A model generated the notes under the pieces. That model saw nothing but the letters and a program-made list of their open reading frames with translations. It was not told the DNA's origin and ran no database searches. Source: Paraspadella gotoi (Eukaryota > Chaetognatha). From it: DNA of 64,000 nucleotides. The stretch spans positions 4,339,947 to 4,403,946 of the forward strand of contig CM119263.1 of assembly GCA_051294375.1 (NCBI GenBank), given 5' to 3'. Numbering within the stretch: position 1 is the stretch's first letter; each line of letters begins with the position of its first letter. Shown here piece after piece: positions 46,746 through 59,100 of this stretch. The translations under genes and the position numbers were made by a program.

Positions 46746-47214
46746 GGAATAATAGTTAATGAGATCGATTGAGTTAATGAGACGGATGGTAATATGAGGA
46801 CGGAAAGTATGAATTACAGAATGTGTAAATGAGAGAATGATGTTAAATTAAAATTATATTGTAAATGAGAGTATGTGTAAATAATAGGTTATGTAGATGA
46901 CAAGGATGTATAAATAAGAAGATTATGTAAATTAAAGGATCTATTATATAGATAAGAGTACGTGTGTAAATTAAAAGGAGGTAAATGAAGGGCAGGTGCC
47001 GAGCTAAGGGACTTAGAGCCGTGAGCGAGAGCGGGCGACGAAAATATTTATTCCTGCGGCTTATAAAATATGAAATAATAATAATAAAAAATTATCCTCG
47101 TTGACAAAAGGGAAAATAATCCTCCAACGGGCAGGGGAGAGGGTTCGAGAGAGATTCACCTCGCTTGAGGTTTGGGGGTTGAAAAACCTACTGCGTTGAT
47201 CGTGCGAACATCGA
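46746..47214. other. D2 segment with GTAAATGAGA words
   Basis: Same as 36,958-37,479. No gene. Confidence 0.6.
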
Positions 47215-47815
47215 ATAGCGAACGAAGGGTAAGGCCAACGACGAACTGCCTAAAGCAATGGCGAGAGGCAATTGCGAATGGGCGTAAAAGACAATGGCGA
47301 AGAGTGGACGGCGGTGGCCGTTAAAGCCAATGGGCGAAGAGGCAACGACGAATTCCCTAAAGCCAATTGCAAAGAGGCAACGTGCAATGGCGTTAAAGCC
47401 AATTGGCGAAGAGTCAACAGCGAAACAGCATAAAGCCAATTTGGCAAAAAGGCAAACAGGCAAACGGCGTTAAAGCCTCAATGGCGAAGATGGGCAACGA
47501 CAAACTACAAAGCCAATGTGCGAATTGGTGTAAAAAAGCCAGTGGCGAAGATGTCAACGGCGAAATGGCCGTAAGCCAATTGGCAAAGAGGACATTGTGC
47601 AAACGGGCTTTAATTTGCAAATGGCTGAAGAAGAGCATGGCAAAATGGCTGAACAGCATAAAGCCAATGGCGAAGAGCAACAGCGAAATTGAACTAATGC
47701 TAATGGCTAAGAGGAAATCGAATGGCTTATTAGCCGGATGGGCGAAAAGGTAAAACGAACGAACTAATTGCCAACGGCGGAGCTGGCACAACGAACGGCG
47801 AACGTGGCGAACGTC
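47215..47815 (+). repeat. 35-bp minisatellite, D2 (noisy)
   Basis: About 16 units of the array seen cleanly in D3, with extra bases scattered through it, which breaks the strict period. Confidence 0.87.
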
Positions 47816-47919
47816 AGCGCTCCCGTTAATTTTAACGAACTAAACAGCTATCGACTTAATGAATTTATACCCCCCATACAGGGACCTCCGCCCGTCCCGC
47901 TGTTGAAACACACAGCAAC

Positions 47920-48077
47920 ACTCTCTCTTCTCTCTTCTCTCTCTCTCTCTCTCTTCTCTCTTCTCTCTCTCTCTCTCTCTCTTCTCTTGCTCGCGCACGT
48001 TCGCACTTCTCACCTCCCAAGGACAGACACATCTTATCCCCTTCTCTGGCGTGCTGTCCCTCTCTGTCCCACCGGGT

Positions 48078-48143
<66 letters not shown>

Positions 48144-48248
48144 CTTCTCTCTCTCCTCTCTCTCTCAATTCTTTTATAATCTCCCACTCCATTTTTAGGT
48201 CGCGCTCTCTGTATATTTTCAAAATCTCTTCTCTCTCTCTCTCTCTCT

Positions 48249-48295
<47 letters not shown>

Positions 48296-48330
48296 CTCTC
48301 TCATCTATCTCTCCTCTCTCGCTGACTCTG
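47920..48330. repeat. CT tracts, D2
   Basis: Three CT blocks separated by short unique pieces (TTGCTCGCGCACGTTCGCAC and GTCGCGCTCTCTGTATATTTT). Counterpart at 53,990-54,400. Confidence 0.93.
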
Positions 48331-48451
48331 TCTCCCTCTGTGATCAGCGAAACACCAATTCGCACACAAGCTTCCTCCCCTTTTTGCAGTTTTTGCGAGT
48401 CTTAAAAGGCAACAACAAAACGGAACGACGAAAATAGTTTTGCGGAAAGAG

Positions 48452-48505
48452 ACGGCGGCGGCGGCGGCGGCGGCGGCGGCCGGCCGACTCGGCGGCGGCG
48501 GCGGC
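48452..48505. repeat. CGG run, D2
   Basis: Two CGG blocks split by CCGGCCGACTCGG. Confidence 0.9.
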
Positions 48506-49860
48506 GCAGTCCTACCTAGAAAAGCTACTTTTGATTTGCCTTTGTATTGTTATTGAATGATTTTTGAAAAAAAAAGGAATATGAGGCAGGGAAAGTAGAA
48601 AATGTCGGCCAAAAAAAAAAATGATAAATAATAAAAAAGAATTAATAAATTGTTAAAAATGTAAATTGTAAATGTAAGAGAAGAGAATATATAGGCAAAC
48701 AAATGTAATTGGAATGATTATGAAAGAAATGATATTAAATGCAATGAAAAGAATTGGGAACGGAATGAAAATGACCAAGTATGGACATCATTATGGTGAT
48801 ATTGCTCATGGAGATTTCTTTTCCCGCTTTCCTCAGCAAAGATTCACATTTCGTCTTGCATTTAAACCATCTGCTTCTGGCCATTTGAGCATGCCATTGC
48901 ACTTTGCCTTTTCGCCATTAGCCATTTTCCATCAAGCTGCTTACAATCGGCAAAACTGACCTTTTGTCTCTTTTGCACTTTCCTTTAAAGTGTTATCACG
49001 CAGAAACCTCTTTGTGAACATCACCCCGTGAACGTTCGGCGTGTTTTCACCCGCTTTCACGACTCACGCGCTGAATCGAGTTAATAATCCTACGAATTTT
49101 TTTCACCCAAAATTTTTCATCGTTGGTTTAATTTTCAGAAAACAAAAACAGAATCTGGAGGGAAAAATATTTTTCGCGTTCGTTCAGAGTTTTTTTGTAT
49201 TTGTTGACGGAGATGATCGTTGGACGGGCAAAGTCGGGCAGAGAGTCGCGACAAAACCAAGCAATCGTACAGAGCGCGGCGCAGGGAGTCGGCAAAATGT
49301 GGGCCTATTGCTCCGGCAAACGCGATCTTTTGGCTTTTTTCTATCTACGCTATCTTTGGGTCTTGAAAAACAAACTTGTGGTTTAAACGATTTTCTATGT
49401 GTTTTTTTTCTGGGAGGGCTGTGGGGTTGTGGTAATGTTATTTTGTGGGCGTAGACGACGTTACAGTTTTCAGGTTTTAGTGAAAAAAAAAGGTTTGACC
49501 ATCTTGAATTTAATTTTGAATGTGAACAGTGATATGACGTTAAAAGTTTAGATGTCGTTGAATTTGTTATAGCGAGTGAATCCAGAAAGGTGGTGAGACG
49601 GCTAAATTGGTGGATTTGTGGTCAGATCAGGGGATAGGGTGGTTTCAAGAGTCAACTTTGAAAAAGGGTCAACGGGTTTAGATTTTGGGGAAATAAAAAA
49701 GGAAAAATCGATCGGAAGACAAAGGTCTTGTGTCAGATTTAAATTGCAAAGCGTGAAGAGATGGTGAGTGGAGTTTGGCGGAGGTAAGGGAGGAGAAAGG
49801 AGTAAAAAAAGGAAAATAGGATGGTTGGAGGAAGGAAAGAAAGGATTATGAGAAAGAAAT
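48506..49860. other. D2 non-repetitive segment, no gene proven
   Basis: Same as 39,431-41,094. Frames are broken relative to D3 by indels. Confidence 0.55.
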
Positions 49861-49890
49861 TTAAAAGTGAGGAGGGAGAGAGAGAGAGTA

Positions 49891-49921
<31 letters not shown>

Positions 49922-50930
49922 AGAGAGATGATGAGAGATAAGAGAGATCTGAGAGAGAGAAGAAGTAGGAAGAGAGACAGAAGGACAGACATTACATTTG
50001 ACCGACAACGGGGTAAAAGGGATATGAGAAGGAAGGCAGGCAGAACTAGAAAAAAAAAGGAGAAAAGAGAAGGAGAAAAAAGTTATGGAAAAAAAAGGCA
50101 GAGGAGAAGAAGAAAAGGATAAAGAGAAGGAGAAAGAGAGCGTTTAGTGCTTATGGATTTCCTTTTTTTCGAAAATTTTTTTTCTTTCTTTTCTTTTTTT
50201 TTTCTTTTTTTCTCTTCTCGTAGGTTTTATTAGTTTTCGTGACCAAAACCAATTAAATAATTAATCCTTTTAATTTTTTTTCTTCTTTCGTGAAAGGAGA
50301 AGTAGAATTTAAGGGTCGGACCTTAAGCGAAAGTGATGATTATATTACTCGATGCTGATTTATCAAAAATAAAATATTTGAGTGGCCTTAAATCCTTTTA
50401 ATTCGTTTTCTTTCGATCCTAATTTTTTTTTTACCTCCCAGTTCGAACGATACAAACAACAAATACATGTTTGTTTAAATTTATTAAAAATTTTTTCCCC
50501 CAATTTCCTCCTTTTATCTTTTTATTTATTTTTATTTTTTTTTATCAAAATCCCTTTCTTTTTTATTTATTCTTTCATTTTTATATTTTCTATTTTTTAA
50601 TCCTTTCTTAATCTAAATCCTTTCATTTTCAATTCCTATTTTAATTCCTTTTTTAATCCAAAGCTTTTCTCTGTTTGTGTTTCTTTATTGTATCTTTATC
50701 CTTTCTATTTCATTTTATTTCTTTCTCATTCTTTCCTTTTTAATTCTTTTTTTCTTTCCAATTCCTTCCTTTCCTTTTCAAATTTCATCCTTTCAGGTTT
50801 CCTCTTTTCATATTTAATTTGGTTTCCATTTCGTTTCTGACGATTTTTAATACTTCTTTTTCTTTTCTTTTCTTTTCTTTTCTTTTCTTTTCTTTTCTTA
50901 TCTTTTTATCTTTTTCCCTCTCTTTTTGAG
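49861..50930. repeat. D2 GA tract, purine-rich and T-rich block
   Basis: GA-rich 49,872-49,985, purine-rich to 50,140, T-rich 50,155-50,930 with about ten TTTTC units at 50,850-50,905. Confidence 0.85.
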
Positions 50931-52440
50931 GATAAAGGGGTTAAAAGTCGGGCTTCAAATTCGCGACGATTGATGGCCTAACCGAAAGTGCGATGGTGGA
51001 AAAGGACGTAAGCAAAGAAGTAAGCAAAGAAGTTTAAGCAGAGATTCCAGCAAAAAGAAGCAGAGACCTCTTTCGTCTCCTCCGGATTAAACTCACTCAC
51101 AAGCCTCTCGCCGCGGACGCCTTTACCTTCGCCATTACCAATGAGGTCAATGCACGCTTACTTTATTCACAGTGAAGCCTATTTTTTTCCCTCACTTCAA
51201 GCTTTAAGTATGTCAGCTTAGCTTTTTTTTTTTCGTTCAGTTTCCACCGACCCTTTAATCACTTAGTCTGATCCAGACCCCACCCAGGTTTTTTCACCGA
51301 TCTACTCCTTTTCACCAATTCACCTTCACAATCTGCTTTTCACCTTTCACAATCACTCGTATCACCTTTCACAATCCACCGCTTGACTTTCTTCTTTCAA
51401 TCACCTTTCCACGAGTGGGAGCGCGACGTATTCCTTCTCACAGCACGAAATTGATCCAGCGTCCTTTGCGTGCGATTTTGCACGAATTTTATGAGCGTTT
51501 GATTGTTCTGGTCAATCGTAGTCGCCAGCATTCTCGTCTAATTAGAAATTTTTCAAGGAATATGGTAATGTGTTTGAGAGTTCTTGTTGAGGTTATTCAC
51601 GTATACATGTAACCATCGGCTTGCGCTTTATTTACGCGAGTCATATACCAATCATTCGTTTGCGTATTTGGTGTTTGCCATATCTAAACGCGCGTATATT
51701 ACCAAGCATTCGCAGTGTATAGTGCTTGGGTGCTTTGCCACTCGTCTCCCGCGCCGTGCGCTTTCCAGGCGACGGCGGACTCGCCCTTCAAGCACTTTGA
51801 CCGAGATTTTGGAAAAAGCCCGGTTAAGGGCGTCGGAACGTCAGGATCTGGCTGAGAGAGAGATGAGAGAGAAGAGAGAGAGGAGATGAGATGAGACGAG
51901 AGAGAGAGAGAGATGAGAGAGAGAGAGGGAGAGAGAGCTTGTGTTTACCTCCAAAACATGATTGAGAGTTGTGATGTGAATATTTAAAAGCGAAAATTCT
52001 CTTTTCGCGTTTTGTCTTTCGGGGTGAGATTTTGGATGCGTAGCGAAGGCAGGAGGTAAACTGTGTTAACAACTTTTTAACTTTGGGTATTTATTAAGTA
52101 TTTAGATAAAGGTTTTTTCTAATTATTATCGTTGATAATTATATTTTTGATTTTCTCATTTCCCAATCAAATACGAGGTGGCTGTCGGAAACCTATACAA
52201 ACCTTTCGCAAAGGTTTTAATTAACTATTAAACAATGAATGGAGTTCCAAGCCTCAGGACCGAGTCTAGGAATCTAAAACTAATAATGTTATAAATGCTC
52301 GATTGCAGTTTCATTTCATAAATAAAAAAGTTTTTTCATTCATGTCATGTCATGTCATTATCTTGTGATCTTGTGTAAAATAGATGTCACTGCGTCGCAA
52401 CACATTGGAATTGTAGAAATTGTAGAATCACGTTCTTTGT
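50931..52440. other. D2 unique-looking segment, no gene proven
   Basis: Contains AAAGAAGTAAGC repeats near 51,010, TTCACCTTTCACAATC-type repeats at 51,290-51,410, GA-rich sequence at 51,855-51,938, and CATGTCATGTCATGTCAT at 52,340. Collinear with 56,930-58,385. Confidence 0.6.
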
Positions 52441-52442
52441 TT

Positions 52443-52640
52443 TAAACTCCTCTCAAGAAGTGGCAAGCTTTTTTAAAACTCCTTTCAAGAAGTGGTTCAA
52501 GCTTTTTTATTAACCCCTCTTCAAGCGAGACAAGCTTTTTTTATAACCCCTCCTCAAGCAAGTGACCAAGCTTTTTATAACTCCTCTCAAGCAGAGACAA
52601 GCTTTTTAAACTCTTCTCAAGAAGTGACTATGTTTTTTTT
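52443..52640 (+). repeat. 33-bp minisatellite with AAGCTT, D2
   Basis: Six units of the form CTCCTCTCAAGCAGAGACAAG then CTTTTTTATAA; each carries the HindIII site AAGCTT. The clean copy is at 58,390-58,590. Confidence 0.9.
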
Positions 52641-52800
52641 TTACACTCAGCTTCTTTCGTCTTTTCCATCCTTATTTATAATTTGTTTTTGCCGAACCAG
52701 AAGGCTTTTTTCGCCTTTTCTGTGGTCATCACAAAATGAGAAGCAGATTAATTATGTTGAAATGTCATGTATGTCCAGTTAATAATCTCTCTTTTCTTTT

Positions 52801-52825
52801 NNNNNNNNNNNNNNNNNNNNNNNNN
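52801..52825. other. Assembly gap, 25 N
   Basis: Joins a T/C-rich end of D2 to the GGA tract of D3. Confidence 0.99.
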
Positions 52826-53329
52826 AGGAGAGAGGGAGTGGAAGAAGGAAGAGGAGGAGAGGAGGAGGGGAGGAAGGGAGGATGAGGAGAATAATAGTTA
52901 ATGAGACGATGAGTTAATGAGACGATGAGTATATGAGACGGAAAGTATGAATTACAGAATGTGTAAATGAGAGAATGAGTAAATAAAATTATATGTAAAT
53001 GAGAGTATGTGTAAATAATAGGTTATGTAGATGAAAGGATGTATAAATAAGAAGATATGTAAATTAAAGGATCTATACTATAGATAAGAGTACGTGTAAA
53101 TAAAAGGAGTAAATGAGAGGACGGTGCCGAGCTAAGCGGACATTAGAGCCGGAGCGAGAGCGGGCGACGAAATATTTATTCCTGCGGCTTATAAATATGA
53201 AATAATAATAATAAAAAAATTATCCTCGTTGACAAAAGGGAAATAATCCTCCAACGGGCAGGGGGGAGGGTTGAGGAGAGATCACCTCGCGAGGTTGGGG
53301 GTGAAACCTACTGCGTGATCGTGCGAACA

Positions 53330-53895
53330 GCGAATAGCGAACGAAGAAGGCCAACGACGAACTGCCTAAAGCCAATGGCGAAGAGGCAATGGCGAATGGC
53401 GTAAAGACAATGGCGAAGAGGGAACGGCGAATGGCGTAAAGCCAATGGCGAAGAGGCAACGACGAATTCCCTAAAGCCAATGGCAAAGAGGCAACGGCGA
53501 ATGGCGTAAAGCCAATGGCGAAGAGTCAACAGCGAACAGCGTAAAGCCAATGGCAAAAAGGCAACAGCAAACGGCGTAAAGCCAATGGCGAAGAGGCAAC
53601 GACAAACTACCTAAAGCCAATGGCGAATGGTGTAAAGCCAGTGGCGAAGAGTCAACGGCGAATGGCGTAAAGCCAATGGCAAAGAGGCAATGGCAAACGG
53701 CTTAATGCCAATGGCGAAGAGGCAATGGCAAATGGCGAACAGCATAAAGCCAATGGCGAAGAGACAACAGCGAATGAACTAATGCTAATGGCTAAGAGGA
53801 AATGGCGAATGGCTTATAGCCGATGGCGAAAAGGTAACAACGAACGAACTAATGCCAACGGCGAGCTGGCAACAACGAACGGCGAACGTGGCGAA
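53330..53895 (+). repeat. 35-bp minisatellite, D3 (clean)
   Basis: About 16 units. Each starts GCCAATGGCGAAGAGGC and ends GGCGTAAA, with variants AAGAGTCAACAGC and AAGAGGCAACGACAAACTAC. The period of 35 is not a multiple of three, so frames through it drift and it is not coding. Confidence 0.93.
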
Positions 53896-53989
53896 ACGTC
53901 AGCGCTCCGTAATTTTAACGACAAACAGCTATCGACTTAATGAATTTATACCCCCCATAGCAGGGGGACCTCCGCGTTGAAACACACAC

Positions 53990-53992
53990 ACA

Positions 53993-54023
<31 letters not shown>

Positions 54024-54154
54024 CTTCTCTCTTCTCTCTCTCTCTCTCTCTCTTCTCTTGCTCGCGCACGTTCGCACTTCTCACCTCCCAAGGGACAGAC
54101 CACCCATCTCTATCCCCTTCTCTGGTCGTGCTGTCCCTCTCTGTCCCACCGGGT

Positions 54155-54234
<80 letters not shown>

Positions 54235-54298
54235 CTCTCAATTCTTTTATAATCTCCCACTCCATTTTTAGGGTCGCGCTCTCTGTATATTTTCAAAA

Positions 54299-54381
<83 letters not shown>

Positions 54382-54400
54382 TATCTCTCTCTCTCTCGCT
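53990..54400. repeat. CT tracts, D3
   Basis: CT blocks at 53,992-54,057, 54,157-54,240 and 54,302-54,390; the last two are long and almost pure. Confidence 0.95.
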
Positions 54401-54525
54401 GACTCTGTCTCCCTCTGTGATCAGCGAAAACCAATCTCGCACACAAGCCTCCTCCCCTTTTTGCAGTTTGCGAGTCTTAAAAGGCAACAACAAAACGGAA
54501 CGACGAAAATAGTTTGCGGAAAGAG

Positions 54526-54527
<2 letters not shown>

Positions 54528-54556
<29 letters not shown>
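54528..54556. repeat. CGG run, D3
   Basis: About nine or ten pure CGG units. Confidence 0.93.
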
Positions 54557-54557
<1 letters not shown>

Positions 54558-55860
54558 AGCCTACCTAGAAAAGCTACTTTTGAATGTTGCCTTTGTATTG
54601 TATGAATGATTTTGAAAAAAAAAGAATAGAGGCAGGAAAGTAGAAAATGTCCGCAAAAAAAAAAATGAATAAATAAAAAAAGAATTTAATAAATTGTAAA
54701 AATGTAAATTGTAAAATGTAAGAGAAGAGAATAATAGGCAACAAAATGTAATGGAATGATATGAAAAGAAATGATATTAAATGCAATGAAAAAGAATGGA
54801 ACGGAATGAAAATGACCAAGATGGACATCATGAGGTGATATTGCTCATGGAGATTCTTTTCCCGCTTTCCTCAGCAAAGATTCACATTTCGTCTTGCCAT
54901 TAAACCATCTGCTTCTGGCCATTTGAAGCATGCCATCTGCACTTTGCCTTTCGCCATTAGCCATTTCCATCAGCTGCTTACAATCGGCAAACTGACCTTT
55001 GTCTCTTTTGCCACTTTCCTTTAAAGCTGTTATCACGCAGAACCTCTTTGTGACATCCACGTGAACGTCGCGTGTTTTCACCCGCGTTCACGACTCACGC
55101 GCTGAATCGAGTTAATAATCACGAATTTTTTCACCCAAAATTTCTTTCACGTTTTGTTTTTATTTCCAGAAAACAAAACAGAAACTGGAGGAAAAATATT
55201 TTTCGCGTTCGTTCAGAGTTTTGATTTGTTGACGGAGATGATTCGTTGTGACGGGCAAAGTCGGGCAGAGTCGGACAAAACCAAGCACATCGGTACAGAG
55301 CGCCGGCGCAGGGAGTCGGCAAATGTGGGCCTATGCTCCGGCAAACAGCGATCTTTGGCTTTTTTCTATCACGCGATCTTTGGGTCTTGAAACAAACTGT
55401 GGTTTAAACGATTTTCTATGTGTGGGGAGGGTGTGGGGTTGTGGTTAAGTTATTTTGTGGGCTTAGACGACGTTACAGTTTTCAGGTTTAGTGAAAAAGG
55501 TTGACCATCGTGAATTTATTTTGAATGTGAACAGTGAAGAGTTAAAAAGTTTAGATGTCGTTGAATTTGTTTAGGGTGAATCCAGAAAGTGGTGAGACGG
55601 CTAAATGGTGGATTTGGGTCAGATTCAGGGGAGGGTTGGTTTCAAGGTCAACTTTAAAAGGGTCAACGGGTTTAGATTTTGGGGAAATAAAAAGGAAAAA
55701 TCGATCGGAAGACAAAGTCTTGTGTCAGATTTAAATTGCAAAGCGGGAAGAGAGTGGTGAGGGAGTTGGCGGAGGAAGGGGAGGAGGAAAGGAGAAAAAA
55801 AGGAAAATAGGATGGTTGGAGGAAAGGAAAGAAAGGATATGAGAAAGAAATTAAAAGGGA
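54557..55860. other. D3 non-repetitive segment, no gene proven
   Basis: The minus strand is open from 55,081 to 54,845 (78 codons, includes DKGQFADCKQLMEMANGE), and the plus strand from 55,154 to 55,390 after a TTATTTCCAG acceptor-like motif. Neither frame survives in D1 or D2 and I recognise no family. Confidence 0.5.
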
Positions 55861-55862
55861 GG

Positions 55863-55972
<110 letters not shown>

Positions 55973-55989
55973 GACAGACAGACAGACAT

Positions 55990-56930
55990 ACATTTGACCG
56001 ACAACGGGGTAGAAAGGGAATGAGAAGAAGCAGGCAGACTAGAAAAAAAAGGAGAAAGAGAAGGAGAAAAAAAGTAGAAAAAAAAGGAGAGGAGAAGAAG
56101 AAAAGGATAAAGAGAAGGAGAAAGAGAAGCGTTTAGTGCTTAAATGGATTTCCTTTTTTCGAAAATTTTTTTTTCTTTCTTTTCTTTTTTTTCTTCTTTT
56201 TTTCTCTTCTCGTAGGTTTATTAGTTTTCGTGACCAAAACAATTAAATAATTAATCCTTTTAATTTTTTTTCTCTTTCGTGAAAGGAGAAGTAGAATTTA
56301 AGGGTCGACCTTAAGCGAAAGTGATTGATTATATTACTCGATGCGATTTATCAAAAAAAAAATATTTGAGTGGCCTTAAATCCTTTTAATCGTTTTCTTT
56401 CGATCCTAATTTTTTTTACCTCCCAGTTCGAACGATCACAACAACAAATACATGTTTGTTTTAAAATTTATTAAAAATTTTTTCCCCCAATTCCTCCTTT
56501 ATATCTTTTTATTTATTTTTATTTTTTTTTATCAAAATCCCTTTCTTTTTATTTTATTTCTTTCATTTTTATATTTTCTATTTTTAATTCCTTTCCTTAA
56601 TCTAAATCCTTTCATTTTCAATTCCTATTTAATTCCTTTTTTAATCCAAAGCTTTTCTTTTCTGTTTGTGTTTCTTTTATTTTATCTTTATCCTTTCTAT
56701 TTCATTTTATTTCTTTCTCATTCTTTCCTTTTTTAATTCTTTTTTTTCTTTCCCAATTCCTTCCTTTCCTTTTCAAATTTCATCCATTCAGTTTCCTCTT
56801 TCATATTTAATTTGGTTCCATTTCGTCTTCTGACCGAATTTCAATACTTTTCTTTTCTTTTCTTTTCTTTTCTTTTCTTTTCTTTTCTTTTCTTTTCTTA
56901 TCTTTTCTCTTTTCCCTCTCTTTCTGAGGA
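55990..56930. repeat. D3 purine-rich then T-rich block
   Basis: Purine-rich to 56,130, T-rich 56,145-56,930, with about 13 TTTTC units at 56,842-56,902. Confidence 0.88.
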
Positions 56931-58389
56931 TCAAAGGGTTAAAAGCGGCTCAAATTCGGCGACGATGATGGCCTAACCGAAGTGCGATGGTGGAAAAGAC
57001 GTAAGCAAAGAAGTAAGCAAAGAAGTAAGCAGAGATTCCAGCAAAAAGAAGCAGAGACCTCTTCGTCTCCTCCGATTAAACTCACTCACAGCCTCCGCCG
57101 CGACAGCCTTACCTTCGCCATTACCAATGAGGTCAATGACCGCTACTTTATTCACAGTGAAGCCTATTTTTTTTCCCTCACCTTCCAAGCTTTAAGTATG
57201 TCAGCCTGAGCTTTTTTTTTCGTTCCAGTTTCCACCGACCCTTTAATCACTTAGTCTGATCCAGACCCCACCCAGGTTTTTCACCGATCTACTCCTTTCA
57301 CCAATTCACCATTCACAATCTGCTTTTCACCTTTCACAATCACCGTATCACCTTTCACAATCACCGCTTGACTTTCCTCTTTCAATCACCTTTTCCCACG
57401 AGGGGAGCGCGACGTTATCCTTCTCACACGCACGAAATTGATCCAGGCGTCCTTTGCGTGCGATTTGCACGAATATGAGCGTTTGATGTTCTGTCAATCG
57501 TAGTCGCCAAGCATTCTCGTCAATTAGAAATTTTTCAAGGAATATGGAATGTTTGAGAGTCATTGTGAGTTATTCACGTATACCATGTAACCATCGCTTG
57601 CCGTTTATTTACGCGAGTGCAATACCAATCATTCGCTTGCGTATTGGTGTTTGCCATATCTAAACGCGCGTAAATTACCAAGCATTCGCACGTGTATAGA
57701 TGCTTGGGTGCTTGCCACTCGTTCCCGCGCGTGCGCTTTCCCAGGCGAGCGGCGGACGCGCCCTTCAAGCACGTGACCGAGATTTGGAAAAGCCCGGTTA
57801 AGCGTCGGAACGTCAGGATCTGGCTGAGAGAGAGATGAGAGAGAAGAGAGAGAGGAGATGAGATGAGACGAGAGAGAGAGAGAGATGAGAGAGAGAGAGA
57901 GCTTGTGTTTACCCTCAAAAAAATGATTGAGAGTTGTGATGTGAATATTAAAAGCGAAAATTCTCTTCGCCGTTTTTGTCTTTCGGGTGAGATTTTGGTT
58001 GCGTAGCGAAGGCAGGAGTAAACTGTGTTACAACTTTTTAACTTTGGGTATTTATTAAAGTATTTAGATAAAAGGTTTTTCTAATTATTATCGTTGATAA
58101 TTATATTTTATGATTTTCTCAATATTCCCAATCAAATACGAGGTGGCTGTCGGAACCTATACAAACCTTCGCAAGGTTTAATTAACTATTAAACAAGAAT
58201 GGTTCCAAGCCCAGGACCCGATCAGGAAATCCTAAAACTATAAGTTATAAATGACTCGATGCAGTTCATTTCATAAATAAAAGAAAGTTTTTCATTCATG
58301 TCATGTCATGTCATATCTTGTGATCTTGTGAAAATAGAGTCACTGCGGCGCAACACATTGGAATTGTAGAAATTGTAGAATCACCGTTC
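56931..58389. other. D3 unique-looking segment, no gene proven
   Basis: AAGAAGTAAGC repeats (57,000-57,030), TTCACCTTTCACAATCACC repeats (57,295-57,395), GA-rich 57,826-57,900, CATGTCATGTCATGTCAT at 58,297. Scattered GTAA and AG motifs do not define exons. Confidence 0.6.
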
Positions 58390-58590
58390 TTGTTTTAAAA
58401 CTCCTCTCAAGAAGTGGCAAGCTTTTTTTAAAACTCCTTTCAAGAAGTGTCAAGCTTTTTTATAACCCCTCTCAAGCAGAGACAAGCTTTTTTTATAACC
58501 CCTCTCAAGCAGTGACAAGCTTTTTTATAACTCCTCTCAAGCAGAGACAAGCTTTTTTTAAAACTCTTCTCAAGAAGTGACTAGGTTTTT
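58390..58590 (+). repeat. 33-bp minisatellite with AAGCTT, D3
   Basis: Six units; AAGCTT recurs about every 32-34 bp. AAGAAGTG and AAGCAGAG/AAGCAGTG variants alternate. Confidence 0.93.
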
Positions 58591-58745
58591 TTTTACACTC
58601 AGCTTCTTTCGTCTTTTCCATCCTTATTTATTAATTTGTTTTGCGAACCAAGGCTTTTTCGCCTTTTCTGTGGTCATCACAAAATGAGAAAGCAGATTAA
58701 TTATGTCTGAATGTCATTATGTCAGTTAACTAGCTTTTCCCCAAT

Positions 58746-59100
58746 TTCGTGCATGACATTAATGAATTTAATAGTATTTGTTTTTAAACTTTTCCCCGTG
58801 TTTGCTCTTCCTCTCCAACCATATTGGCCTCTTCGTTCATTTCAATTTCTCCACGCCCCCTTGGCTTAGTAGGATTTCGCTCCTCCTATTTCCTCCCTTC
58901 CTCTCCCCCTCCTCCTCTTCCCCCTCCCTCTCTCCCTCTCCCTCTCTCCCCCTCCCTCTCCCCCCTCCCCTCCCCTCTCTCTCCCTCTCCCCCCCCCTCT
59001 TTGTGCTTTCCCTGCTCTGATCCCTCTTCTAATCTGCCGTATTGGTTTTTTCGCATCAAAAATACCTGCGGGGCAGAACGAAAATCGCGGTGACCCTCAA
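58746..59100. repeat. Pyrimidine tract with CTCCC units
   Basis: 58,880-59,010 is almost pure C/T (CCTCCCTCTC). The flanks are single-copy. No gene. Confidence 0.85.

Larger units (their letters stand above)
42971..52800 (+). repeat. Large repeat unit D, copy D2
   Basis: Second copy. Its start matches 32,151 and its last 1.6 kb (51,170-52,760) extends past the end of D1 and matches D3. It contains four internal N runs. It lacks the two D1-specific blocks. Compared with D3 it has numerous extra single bases, as in unpolished long-read sequence. Confidence 0.9.

Noticed and set aside
53220-53556. Minus-strand frames of about 80-90 codons over the 35-bp array
   Set aside because: A 35-bp period shifts frame in every unit; the repeated LALR/FAIG pattern is only the minisatellite in rotating frames.
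53330-53895. CRISPR array
   Set aside because: Units are contiguous 35-bp repeats with no unique spacers, and the DNA is eukaryotic. The same holds for the 60-bp and 33-bp arrays.
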